DNA of 21,317 bases from an uncultured Christensenella sp. (GCA_910576875.1 CAJTKI010000024.1:1-21317); one strand, 5' to 3'. Positions 1-7,610 are shown, counted from the stretch's first letter. Numbers and translations are program-made. The notes: generated by a model from the sequence alone, not told the origin.

Positions 1-289
1 CGGCAGACCGTCGCTGGGCGTCACGGTGCAATTCCGCAACGCGGGACTGAGCGTCTACCCCGTCGTCATCGGCGTCAACGATCTGCAAACGTCCGGATTG
101 CAAGTCGGCGATATCCTGTACAGCATCGACAACACGGTCTATACGAGCGCCGCCGCGATGCAAGCGTATCTGCTCGGCGCGTATAACGCCGGAGACACGT
201 GCAACGTCACCGTGATCCGCGGCAACGAAGGCACGTATACGCAGATCAAACTGCAAGTCAAACTGATCGACGCGCACGAAAATCTATAA
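1..289 (+). CDS. HtrA/DegP-like serine protease, C-terminal PDZ domain (5' truncated)
   Basis: The reading frame is open from base 2 to the TAA at 287-289, so only the last 95 residues are present and the protease domain lies outside the window. The fragment begins GRPSLGVTV, the motif that typically opens the PDZ domain of S1C (HtrA/DegP) proteases. It then has the PDZ core: a stretch ending SGLQVGDILYSIDNT, where the Gly-Asp-Ile pattern is the canonical 'aGL..GDvI..id' strand, and a final strand (NVTVIRGNEG) matching the usual 'v.v.R.G' element. Known family role: membrane-anchored extracytoplasmic quality-control proteases that cleave misfolded proteins, with PDZ binding of C-termini. The gene ends 69 bp before a thioredoxin gene on the same strand, with no clear terminator between, so the two may be co-transcribed. 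The PDZ assignment is solid; the HtrA identity of the missing part is inferred from the domain entry motif. Confidence 0.75.
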   Translation, partial: GRPSLGVTVQFRNAGLSVYPVVIGVNDLQTSGLQVGDILYSIDNTVYTSAAAMQAYLLGAYNAGDTCNVTVIRGNEGTYTQIKLQVKLIDAHENL

Positions 290-358
290 TACGCGCTTCG
301 GCGCATCAATGCCTTCCGGATCGCGCATACTATCCGTATCCCGATCCTGAGGTTTTTT

Positions 359-670
359 ATGTCCGTACAACCGTTGACCGAAAAAAATTTTATCCAGCAA
401 GTGCGCAACCGATCCGAGCGCATTTTGATCGACTTTTGGGCGCATTGGTGCACGCCTTGCCGCATGCTCGCGCCGGTGCTCGAACAGGTCTCGCAAGAAA
501 TGCCCGACGCGAAAATCTACAAAATCAATGTGGACGAATGCCCTGCGCTGGCATCGGAATTCGGGATCAACAGCATCCCCACGCTGATCGTGTACGAACA
601 CGACAACGTCGTACAAACCGAAATCGGCATGCGCAGCAAAGACGCGATCGTCTCGATGCTGCAAGGTTGA
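359..670 (+). CDS. trxA: Thioredoxin with a WCTPC active site
   Basis: A 103-residue protein, the normal length for a single-domain thioredoxin. The active site reads DFWAHWCTPC, with the redox cysteines at residues 31 and 34, and the conserved cis-proline lies in SIPT (Pro74). Thioredoxins reduce protein disulfides in the cytoplasm and are recycled by thioredoxin reductase; no reductase gene is present here. There is no signal peptide. The ATG at 359 is preceded by a modest GAGG Shine-Dalgarno, six bases upstream. The oddity is Thr in place of the usual Gly of WCGPC, a position known in thioredoxin-fold proteins to tune redox potential and partner choice, so this may be a specialised paralogue rather than the main housekeeping thioredoxin. 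It may be read through from the protease gene upstream. It converges on the phosphoesterase gene with a single base between the stop codons and no visible terminator. Confidence 0.9.
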   Translation: MSVQPLTEKNFIQQVRNRSERILIDFWAHWCTPCRMLAPVLEQVSQEMPDAKIYKINVDECPALASEFGINSIPTLIVYEHDNVVQTEIGMRSKDAIVSMLQG

Positions 671-671
671 T

Positions 672-1733
672 TCAGCGCGTGCGCAGAACGGTCTGCGACA
701 CCGCGACCGTCGCGTCGTCCGAAATCGTCACAACCGTCGCGCCATAATGCAACGCGTCGTTCCACGGCGCGGGAGAACATCCCGTCTTGAGCCCGTACGT
801 CAGGCGAACGCCGTCGTAAAGTATGCTCGCGTCGCTCTCGTGATCGTGCCCGACGAACATGTGCGTCAGTCCGCATTCCTTGCCCGCGGCAAAGAAACCG
901 CTATCCACCGGCGCGGCATACGGCAAATATGCGCACGAACCGTATCCCAGCGTCTCCGGCACATAATAACGTCCGTCGTCGGACAACGTACAGTACGTCT
1001 CGATCGCGCTACGGAATTGCGGCGGCGCAAAATGCGAAAACGTCATATTGGGCACGCGCTTGCCTGCATACGCATCGATCCCCGCGCAATTCCAACGGTA
1101 CCAGGCAATCTGCGCATAATCCATGTACGATTCTCTGAACGAGCCGTCTTCGTAACGCATATATCGACCGTTGTCCATCAGATACAGACTGTACAGAATT
1201 TCATCTCCCTGTCGGAGCGTCAAAGCGTAATTGCCCACGCCGTACAGATTGGACGACCCGCGACGGAACAGACAATGTTCGGCGGCTTCCAAACGATCCG
1301 CCTGCCAATCCAACGTCGCGTTGCCTTCCGCATCGTGATTGCCGAACACCGGCGCCCACGGGATTCCGTATCCCTCCATCTTGCGGATCAATTGACGCAA
1401 CAACATATCCGTCGCGATGCCGGATACGTTGTCGCCGGGTAAAATGATCAAATCGGGTCGTTCCAGTTCGACCAATTCGTCCATCAAAGCGTAGACTTCG
1501 GCGTTGTCGGACAAATCCGTCCAAAGCTGCAAATCCGTCATCAATAATATCTTGTAGTCCTTGCCCGCCTGCTTGTCCAAAACCGTCGTCTGCGCGAGGT
1601 CGAACGTCCGACTCGGCGCCCAGATATCGACGGGATGACTGCCCGTCCGCGGCGCGCACACGCTCAATGCGACAATCGCAAAGACCGCGACCGCAACCGC
1701 GACGGAGATTAAAATTTTATGTTGTTTTTTCAT
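672..1733 (-). CDS. Membrane-anchored calcineurin-like metallophosphoesterase
   Basis: A 353-residue protein. An N-terminal hydrophobic segment (about residues 7-26, after MKKQHK) is a signal peptide or anchor, so the catalytic domain should face outside. A Cys at 26 follows it, but Val at -1 makes a lipobox unconvincing. The metallophosphoesterase motifs appear in order: DLQ at 67-69, GDN at 100-102, GNHD at 131-134, His234 and GHDH at 295-298. These bind the dinuclear metal centre that hydrolyses phosphomono- or diesters. The first motif has Gln where most members have His (D-x-H). The start is the ATG at 1733, preceded by GGTGA four bases upstream; an in-frame TTG at 1754 lacks a good site. 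It is the last gene of the GH38-GH110 operon, 33 bp after the GH110 stop with no terminator between. Substrate unknown; a phosphorylated sugar, lipid or wall component are all possible. Confidence 0.85.
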   Translation of the reverse strand: MKKQHKILISVAVAVAVFAIVALSVCAPRTGSHPVDIWAPSRTFDLAQTTVLDKQAGKDYKILLMTDLQLWTDLSDNAEVYALMDELVELERPDLIILPGDNVSGIATDMLLRQLIRKMEGYGIPWAPVFGNHDAEGNATLDWQADRLEAAEHCLFRRGSSNLYGVGNYALTLRQGDEILYSLYLMDNGRYMRYEDGSFRESYMDYAQIAWYRWNCAGIDAYAGKRVPNMTFSHFAPPQFRSAIETYCTLSDDGRYYVPETLGYGSCAYLPYAAPVDSGFFAAGKECGLTHMFVGHDHESDASILYDGVRLTYGLKTGCSPAPWNDALHYGATVVTISDDATVAVSQTVLRTR

Positions 1734-1766
1734 TCCCTCACCATATACGAGCAAGCGCTCGCTATT

Positions 1767-3416
1767 TTATGATTGCATCGACGCATCCGCGTCTTCGTTC
1801 GCTACTTGCGACGATACGCACTCGATCCGAAGCGGCGCGGCGGAACGATTGTTGCGCAAAACAACGCCGCCTGCGGACTTGAAATAGAATCCGCCCTGAT
1901 CTCCGCTCTCGATCCGATTGTCCGTCACCCGAATATTGCGGTGCACCGCGCCGCCATGCACGCGGTTTTCCGGCAAAACCTGCACCGTATATCCGACGCA
2001 ACGTCCGAAACGGTTGCCGCGAATCTCGACGTCGGTCACATTGCCGCTTTCGTACCAACTGCGCGCGTCGTCCGAAATCAAAATCGAGTGCATCGAGGTA
2101 TTGTCAAAATCGTTGTCCGCGATCACGGCTTTGCCGCCAACCGTCAATAATACGCCGCGGGTGATGATCCGCGTCATGAAGTTGCGCGAAAATTCCACGT
2201 TGGGCACGGCGGATTTGTCTTCGATCACGTCGCCTTTGCGCGCAAGCGAAGCGTCTTCCAGTTGCAACCGTATCGTGTATTCGTCCAACATCTGCGTCTG
2301 CAAAATCCGCGTTTGACCGCGCGCAAGCAGCGTCCGATCCGATACAAACGCAATCGCATCGCCCGCGCGCAGCGGATTGAAGCCGTGCGTCTGCGGATGA
2401 CAATACCGCACGTCGATCCGATCGCCTTGTACGCGCACGATCCGATAATGGACGCCGTGCGCGTTGAGACAGTCGTCTCCCGCGCCGACAAACGTATTGT
2501 CGCGCAACGTAACGTCGCCGCGACACATACATATCTGTACAAAGTCCGCCGCGGACGCCATGCGTTTTGCACCGTCGGAAGCGGGACGGAAGCGACATCC
2601 GTACACGCCGATGTCGGCGCTGTCTTGACAAACGAGCGCCAGTCCGTAATTGAAATTCTGTTCCAAATCGCGCAGTTCGATTCGCTCGCTGCGGTCTATG
2701 AAAATGCCTTGATATTTGCGACGTTCGTCATACAAATAAAACGCGTCGCCGACCCGAAAATCGCGTTTGCCCCAATACGAAACGCGGAATCGATGCGGCG
2801 CGATCTCCCGAATCGATCTCCGCCCGCGCAACGGATGCGCGACGCGGCATACGGAGTTCGCATCGTCGTGCGGAATGCGCGCGATCCAACGCGCGGTATT
2901 GCAATGCGCGGTAAACGGCGTGCGGTAATCCTGCCCGACGAAATCGTATCGTCTGCCGCGCCGTTCGTAACGGCTGTCGCGATCCAACTCGAACTCCGCA
3001 TACGAACCGCCGCACGCGACGACGCGCAACTCGTGCATATCCGGATTGTCGGTACGCAACGTCAGTCCGCGCAACGTCAAATTGCTGCACTGCGTAATCG
3101 CGACGTTGGTCATCTGTCCGTGCAAGACGAAGACGCTGCCGTTGCCGTCGATCGTCAGATCGCGCTGCGCATGCAACCGCAATGCGACGCAGTTGACGTG
3201 CGGGGCTTCGCCGCGCTTCCATTGGCGATCGCCGACCGTGTTGGTAATAAACAGCTTCGGCTTGCAAGCGGATCGGGAATATAAGTGATATTCGCCCTGT
3301 TCCAATACCAAGGTCTTTTCGCCCGCAATCTCCGCCATCCGCTCCAATGCGGTTTGCAACGCGACGGTCGCGTCCGCGCCGGGAATTACCCCGTAGTCTC
3401 TTGCAAGATATTCCAT
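1767..3416 (-). CDS. GH110-type alpha-1,3-galactosidase, right-handed beta-helix
   Basis: A 549-residue protein opening with a pectate-lyase-like start (DYGVIPGADATVALQTALE) followed by parallel beta-helix turns. The second half carries a pattern I recognise from GH110 alpha-1,3-galactosidases: an Asp in SAADF (residue 291), GAGDDCLNAHG at 311-321 with Asp314/Asp315, a CHPQTHGF segment near 339-346, PNVEFSRN, ITRGVLLT, and WYESGNVTDVEIRGN at 454-468. Members remove terminal alpha-1,3-linked galactose, as in blood-group B or linear alpha-Gal structures; the Asp triad is implicated in catalysis. There is no signal peptide, so it should act in the cytoplasm on imported oligosaccharides. The ATG at 3416 has GGGGAG six bases upstream and lies three bases after the GH38 stop, so the two are tightly coupled. 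Another activity within the beta-helix superfamily remains possible. Confidence 0.78.
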   Translation of the reverse strand: MEYLARDYGVIPGADATVALQTALERMAEIAGEKTLVLEQGEYHLYSRSACKPKLFITNTVGDRQWKRGEAPHVNCVALRLHAQRDLTIDGNGSVFVLHGQMTNVAITQCSNLTLRGLTLRTDNPDMHELRVVACGGSYAEFELDRDSRYERRGRRYDFVGQDYRTPFTAHCNTARWIARIPHDDANSVCRVAHPLRGRRSIREIAPHRFRVSYWGKRDFRVGDAFYLYDERRKYQGIFIDRSERIELRDLEQNFNYGLALVCQDSADIGVYGCRFRPASDGAKRMASAADFVQICMCRGDVTLRDNTFVGAGDDCLNAHGVHYRIVRVQGDRIDVRYCHPQTHGFNPLRAGDAIAFVSDRTLLARGQTRILQTQMLDEYTIRLQLEDASLARKGDVIEDKSAVPNVEFSRNFMTRIITRGVLLTVGGKAVIADNDFDNTSMHSILISDDARSWYESGNVTDVEIRGNRFGRCVGYTVQVLPENRVHGGAVHRNIRVTDNRIESGDQGGFYFKSAGGVVLRNNRSAAPLRIECVSSQVANEDADASMQS

Positions 3417-3419
3417 GCT

Positions 3420-6395
3420 TTACTCCCCGTCTTTCAAGACCAGCGTCTTGATCTCGAACGGTCGGAATCGCAAATCCGCGGCATCGATCGGCTCCGCATT
3501 TCTGCAAAGCATATCCGTCTCAAAAGCGAGTCTTCCGTCCGTATCGACCGACGCGCTCGCCTGCCGTCCCTTGCTCTCGTACAGACGCAAGACGGTGTCT
3601 CCGTCGCGATTGACGAAAACCGATTCCAGCAACACGCTGTCCGACTCGACGCGCATCGACGGGATTTGCACGCCCTTTTCCAAACGCACGGGGCGATTGA
3701 GCGCATAGCCGCGCGCAATCAAATCGCTGTCCATCGCCTGCGCCGCATGCGGATATACGGCATAGCGGAACGTCTGTTCGCCGCGATCCGCGGTCGGATC
3801 GGGATATACGGTCGAACGCAACAGATTGAGGCTGATTTTACCGTCTTTGACGCGATGTCCGTACTTGCAGTCGTTGAGCACCGCAACGCCGTAATCTTGT
3901 CCGTAGACGTCTACCCATTTGTGCGCGACAATCTCGAATTGCGCTTTTTCCAAGCTCGTTTCGTTCCGCGCGGAACGGTCGATATGACCGAACTGAATGT
4001 CGCATTTGACGGTATCGCCGAACTGTTTGGGATAGAAATCCACGCGCAGCATCTTGTGCGTCTCGTGCCAGTCTACGACCGTATCGAATACGACGCAATC
4101 CGCGTCGCGCTCCAACGAAATCGTTTGCCGCAACGTCGATTTGCCGTAACGGTAAACGTGTTCGCGCACGACGCGCGCGCCGTCCGTATACGTATTGCTC
4201 CCGACCAGCCGCAAACGGCGGTTGGGACGACGTACGTACTTGGGATCGATGTCCCATGCGTTGTACGGACGCATGCGACGATCGTCGTAAATGCGCAACG
4301 CGTTGAACGCGGTCGCGACGCAATCGTAATCGCCGTGCGTCTTATCGACCAACGAGACGATATCCCCGTATCGATCGAAGCGCACCGCCAACTTGTCGTT
4401 GTAAATGCCGTCGGCGGTATAACCGAGACCGTTTGCCGTCTGTTCGACCGACAACGCTTGCAATTGCGCCGCGCCGTACGCAGGCGCGTCGTAGCGCCAT
4501 ACGCGATCGCCGTCCGCAAGATATCCGCGCACGCCGACCGGCGCGCTGTTGATTGCGCAAAGTTGTTGTCCGTCTCCGCGCAGATACTCCAAAGCCTGTC
4601 GCGATAACGCTTCCGCGCGCTCCAACATCTGCGGATACCGCGCGTAGCATTCTTCGTACACGCGACGGATCGACGATCCCGGCAATACGTCGTGGAACTG
4701 ATACAACAACGTCTCCTGCCACAATTCGTCCAACGCGTCGTGCGGATACGCCATGCCGCGGAGATGCGCGAGCGCGCACAACCATTCCGTATCGTGCAAC
4801 GCGCGCTCCATGAGACGGTTGAACCGCTTGACTTTGGCTTGGGTCGTATACGTGCCGCGATGCTTTTCCAGATACAATTCGCCGCTATGCACGGGCAAGC
4901 GGTCGATCTGCGTCTGCAAACGGTCGAAAAACGCCTTTGCATTCGACATACGCACGTTCGGCATGCCTTCGATCTTGCCGCATCTGCGCGCCATCTGGAT
5001 ATGGTATTCGCCCGGTCCCGCGCCGCCGTCTCCGATCCCGAACGGCATCAACGCGCAATCCGTCCGATCGCGCTCCGAATACCGACGCATCAATATATCG
5101 AGCGAAGCGGGATTGGCATTGGAATTATAATCGCCTTCGGGCGGCATATGCACCAAAACCGCCGTCCCGTCGATGCCGTGCCAGACAAAGGATTGGTACG
5201 GAAAACGGTTGACGGTGTTCCAGCTCAGTTTGATCGTCATAAAACGATCCATGCCGCAACCGCGCATGATCTGCGGCAACGCGCCCGTGTAGCCGAACAC
5301 GTCCGGCACCCACAGGATATCCGGCTCAATCCCGAACTCGCGCTCGAAAAAGCGTTTGCCGTATAGACATTGGCGAATCAAACTTTCGCCGCAAGGCAAA
5401 TTGGTGTCCGGCTCGACCCACATGCCGCCTTGCGGTTCGATCGAACCGTCGGCGATCGCCTGCTTGATCCGCGCGTACAATTCGGGACGACGCTGTTGCA
5501 TCCACAAAAACTGTTGGGGTTGGCTCGCGCCGAAAATATAATCCGGATAGCGCTCGATCTGCGCGAGCGCATTGGAAAACGTGCGTTCCGCCTTGCGTTT
5601 GGTCTCCCGAATCGGCCAAAGCCATGCCAAATCCAAATGCGCGTGTCCGACCGCGTATACGGTAAAATCGCTCGGATTGTCACGATACTCCGCCGCCAGT
5701 ATGCCGCGCGCGCGGACGATATCGTCCCGCGACGGTCGACTGCCCGCGGCGCGCATCGCCGCGGCAAGCACGTCGCGTACGCGCTTGCGCCGCGTCTCGT
5801 CGCGCGTGACGTCCGCAAACTGCGCCAATGCCATAAAATCATAATAGTATTCCAACGCTTCGCGATCTTCCGCGCCGACCCAAGCACCGTTGAACCGCAT
5901 CGCGCCGATATCGAAGCCGTACTGTCCGTTGTTGCCGATCTCGACCCAGATTTCCAGTTCGCCGTCCGCGCGCACCTGCAACTTGTCGCACCGCACGATG
6001 CGCTTGCCCGCTATACTTTGCAGACGGTCCACATCGCCGAGCACGTTGGTCAATCCCTGCACGACGCCGCGATCGTCGAATACGCAACCTTCACCGCCGA
6101 TATCCAGCACCGCAACGTATGCGGACGGATCCGCCGCAACCGCCGCGCCGACGTTGCCGCGTACGCGCGCCCATCCGCAATCGAACATTTTGCCCCAGCG
6201 CTCGCCCGCGCGCATGGGACGGTATTGCAACCCCAAGCGATCCGCATATGCGACCGGCTCGGGCGTAATCGCCATCTCGACCTGCAAATCCGCAGTCTTG
6301 CGGTAAATCAAAGCGCGCACCGTATTCAAATGCCGCCGATACAGCGGATGCGCGCGATAACTGCGTTTGGTCAACGCATTGCTGTCCCGTTTCAA
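3420..6395 (-). CDS. GH38 alpha-mannosidase
   Basis: A 991-residue glycoside hydrolase family 38 enzyme, cleaving alpha-linked mannose with a zinc-dependent retaining mechanism. Visible landmarks, numbered from the chosen start: GHAHLDLAWLWPIRET with zinc ligands His253 and Asp255, GGMWVEPDTNLPCGES with the expected nucleophile Asp330, and LLYQFHDVLPGSS with zinc ligand His568. The C-terminal half is the usual GH38 beta-sandwich region. No signal peptide, hence cytoplasmic. The frame stays open to 6569, but I choose the TTG at 6395 because GAAGGAG (6407-6401) lies five bases before it; an ATG at 6416 lacks a comparable site and would add only seven residues. The full length fits the family (about 1,000 residues). 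It is the first gene of the operon, followed three bases later by GH110. Substrate likely mannose-containing glycan fragments; linkage preference cannot be read from sequence. Confidence 0.92.
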   Translation of the reverse strand: MKRDSNALTKRSYRAHPLYRRHLNTVRALIYRKTADLQVEMAITPEPVAYADRLGLQYRPMRAGERWGKMFDCGWARVRGNVGAAVAADPSAYVAVLDIGGEGCVFDDRGVVQGLTNVLGDVDRLQSIAGKRIVRCDKLQVRADGELEIWVEIGNNGQYGFDIGAMRFNGAWVGAEDREALEYYYDFMALAQFADVTRDETRRKRVRDVLAAAMRAAGSRPSRDDIVRARGILAAEYRDNPSDFTVYAVGHAHLDLAWLWPIRETKRKAERTFSNALAQIERYPDYIFGASQPQQFLWMQQRRPELYARIKQAIADGSIEPQGGMWVEPDTNLPCGESLIRQCLYGKRFFEREFGIEPDILWVPDVFGYTGALPQIMRGCGMDRFMTIKLSWNTVNRFPYQSFVWHGIDGTAVLVHMPPEGDYNSNANPASLDILMRRYSERDRTDCALMPFGIGDGGAGPGEYHIQMARRCGKIEGMPNVRMSNAKAFFDRLQTQIDRLPVHSGELYLEKHRGTYTTQAKVKRFNRLMERALHDTEWLCALAHLRGMAYPHDALDELWQETLLYQFHDVLPGSSIRRVYEECYARYPQMLERAEALSRQALEYLRGDGQQLCAINSAPVGVRGYLADGDRVWRYDAPAYGAAQLQALSVEQTANGLGYTADGIYNDKLAVRFDRYGDIVSLVDKTHGDYDCVATAFNALRIYDDRRMRPYNAWDIDPKYVRRPNRRLRLVGSNTYTDGARVVREHVYRYGKSTLRQTISLERDADCVVFDTVVDWHETHKMLRVDFYPKQFGDTVKCDIQFGHIDRSARNETSLEKAQFEIVAHKWVDVYGQDYGVAVLNDCKYGHRVKDGKISLNLLRSTVYPDPTADRGEQTFRYAVYPHAAQAMDSDLIARGYALNRPVRLEKGVQIPSMRVESDSVLLESVFVNRDGDTVLRLYESKGRQASASVDTDGRLAFETDMLCRNAEPIDAADLRFRPFEIKTLVLKDGE

Positions 6396-6407
6396 AATCG
6401 CTCCTTC

Positions 6408-6422
6408 GCGCGCCATGCGCGC
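6408..6422 (-). repeat. GCGCGC-CAT-GCGCGC inverted repeat in the GH38 leader
   Basis: Two perfect six-base arms (6408-6413 and 6417-6422) are separated by three bases. The element lies between the predicted transcription start and the GAAGGAG ribosome binding site, so it could act as a DNA operator or as an RNA hairpin beside the Shine-Dalgarno. It also covers the alternative ATG at 6416. GC alternation is common in this genome, so chance is possible. Confidence 0.4.
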
Positions 6423-6440
6423 AAACCTATATTTAATTTT

Positions 6441-6469
6441 AATATAACATATTTGCGCGCACGTGGCAA
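6441..6469 (-). promoter_or_regulatory. SigA-type promoter of the GH38 operon
   Basis: On the minus strand a -35 TTGCCA (6469-6464) is followed after 17 bases by TATATT (6446-6441), with a TG one base ahead of the -10 (extended -10). The expected start near 6434 gives a leader of about 40 nt before the TTG start. It sits directly downstream of two terminators that close the XRE gene, so the operon has its own transcription unit. Confidence 0.7.
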
Positions 6470-6539
6470 GCCCCCAAATCGACCGAAAAAGCCAATCCCA
6501 TTTCATGCAAAACATCTGTAAAATGTCGTCGAAACACGC

Positions 6540-6561
6540 AAAAACGCCCGCTTGCGGACGC
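6540..6561 (-). terminator. Distal terminator downstream of the XRE gene
   Basis: Read on the minus strand, GCGTCCGC and GCGGGCGT form a stem (two G-U pairs, tight loop) followed by five T residues (6544-6540). It is the second of two terminators between the XRE gene and the GH38 promoter. Confidence 0.6.
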
Positions 6562-6570
6562 TCAAACATA

Positions 6571-6595
6571 CAAAACGGAGCGTCGCCAAACGCTC
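6571..6595 (-). terminator. Proximal terminator downstream of the XRE gene
   Basis: Minus-strand GAGCGT (6595-6590), six-base loop, ACGCTC (6583-6578), then CGTTTTG. The T-run is short, which may explain why a second terminator follows. Confidence 0.65.
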
Positions 6596-6616
6596 TCGCA
6601 TTTCCAAAACTATAAT

Positions 6617-6826
6617 TCAGAATTCCGATTCTCTCAATCCGAGCAAATAATCCGCCGACTTATGAAAATGCCTGCACATCTTCACGATCGCGCCCGCAGA
6701 AGGTTCGGATCTGCCCAGTTCCCATTTTGCCACAGCAGACTGGCTGACGCCGAGTTGACTTGCCAATTTTGCCTGACTTTCTCCTCTGACGGTTCGCAAA
6801 TATTTGATCGTATCCGCTAATTTCAT
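6617..6826 (-). CDS. Small XRE-family (HTH_3) transcriptional regulator
   Basis: A 69-residue protein that is almost entirely one Cro/C1-type helix-turn-helix: KYLRTVRGESQAKLASQLGV, then SQSAVAKWELGRSEPSAGAI, with the recognition helix SQSAVAKWE and the characteristic WE.GRSEP turn around residues 28-42. The C-terminus SADYLLGLRESEF is the usual end of the domain; there is no ligand-binding or dimerisation extension. It probably binds DNA as a dimer and represses. The site before its ATG (ACGGAT) is weak. It stands alone, closed by two terminators, and immediately precedes the GH38-GH110-phosphoesterase operon. Regulation of that operon, or of itself, is plausible by proximity but not shown. 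No phage or toxin gene accompanies it. Confidence 0.9.
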   Translation of the reverse strand: MKLADTIKYLRTVRGESQAKLASQLGVSQSAVAKWELGRSEPSAGAIVKMCRHFHKSADYLLGLRESEF

Positions 6827-7031
6827 ATCCGTAAATCTACCGTTTTATCCCCAGTGGTCGGCAACAAACGCGTCGCACGTTATAGATTGTATGGATTCGC
6901 GCCGGTCGGCGGCGCTCCGTACTTCCCACTTTTTAACGATCCGATCCGCTCGCCCCTGTCGATCCGAATCCGATCCTGCCCGTCGATAGCGCGCAAGCGG
7001 CGGCATAACGCCGCCGCCCGTGCATCGTGAT
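6827..7031. other. Intergenic spacer between rplT and the XRE gene
   Basis: No coding potential was found. It holds a strong GC hairpin just after rplT (arms 6997-7003 and 7011-7017, seven perfect pairs) with no T-run behind it, and a loose duplication of CGATCCGATCC-like sequence at 6938-6976. No convincing promoter for the XRE gene could be picked. Confidence 0.6.
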
Positions 7032-7376
7032 TCAGGCTTTTGCCTTTTCGCACAGTTGTGCGAACGCCGCCGCGTCGTTGACCGCCAAATCGGCGAGCAC
7101 CTTGCGGTTGAGTTGAATGCCGGCTTTTTTGAGACCGCACATCAAGGTGCTGTACTTCATGCCGTTCATGCGAGCCGCCGCGTTGATACGGGCGATCCAA
7201 AGTTGTCTGAAATCGCGCTTTTTCAGCTTGCGTCCGACGTAAGCGTATTGTTGGGATTTCATGACCGCCTGACGGGCTACACGGTACAGTTTGGACTTGG
7301 CACCGAAATAGCCTTTGGCATTTTTCATGATTTTTCTGCGTTTCTTTACTGCGTTGACGCCTCTTTTAATTCTCAT
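7032..7376 (-). CDS. rplT: 50S ribosomal protein L20
   Basis: A 114-residue, highly basic protein with the L20 signature from the start: MRIKRGVNAVKKRRKIMKNA, then KGYFGAKSKLYRVARQAVMK, and the central RDFRQLWIARINAAARMNGM. L20 binds 23S rRNA and is essential early in large-subunit assembly; in several bacteria it also represses its own operon by binding the leader or intergenic RNA. The ATG at 7376 is preceded by AAGGAG nine bases upstream. It is the last gene of infC-rpmI-rplT, 22 bp after rpmI. A GC-rich hairpin follows the stop codon, but it lacks a poly-T tail. Confidence 0.98.
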   Translation of the reverse strand: MRIKRGVNAVKKRRKIMKNAKGYFGAKSKLYRVARQAVMKSQQYAYVGRKLKKRDFRQLWIARINAAARMNGMKYSTLMCGLKKAGIQLNRKVLADLAVNDAAAFAQLCEKAKA

Positions 7377-7398
7377 GTTCCGCTTCTCCTTCGCTCGA

Positions 7399-7587
7399 TT
7401 AGATCATATCCTTGATCGTCTTTTCCTGCGTGCTGGACACATACGCCGTCTTTCTCAGACCGCGCAATCTTTTGGACGATTTTTTGGTCAGAATGTGTCT
7501 TCTGTTCATCTTTGCTCTTTTAATTTTGCCGCTGCCGGTCAAATGGAAGCGCTTGCTTGCGCCGCTGTGCGTTTTTTGTTTGGGCAT
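7399..7587 (-). CDS. rpmI: 50S ribosomal protein L35
   Basis: A 62-residue basic protein with the typical L35 opening MPKQKTHSGASKRFHLTGSG and the NRRHILTKKSSKR segment. It is a small large-subunit protein. The frame extends five codons further upstream, but the ATG at 7587 gives the canonical MPKxKTH start and has GGAGG eight bases ahead. It lies between infC (23 bp upstream) and rplT, the standard order. Confidence 0.98.
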   Translation of the reverse strand: MPKQKTHSGASKRFHLTGSGKIKRAKMNRRHILTKKSSKRLRGLRKTAYVSSTQEKTIKDMI

Positions 7588-7610
7588 TGCGTTATCCTCC
7601 AAGTAGTTTC

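Noticed and set aside
6396..6569. N-terminal extension of GH38 with a hydrophobic stretch (possible signal peptide)
   Set aside because: It would cover the promoter and the terminators, and has no ribosome binding site; GAAGGAG points to the TTG at 6395.
6997..7017. Strong GC hairpin after rplT as a terminator
   Set aside because: Seven perfect pairs but followed by TTGCGCGC instead of a T-run; not called as an intrinsic terminator.
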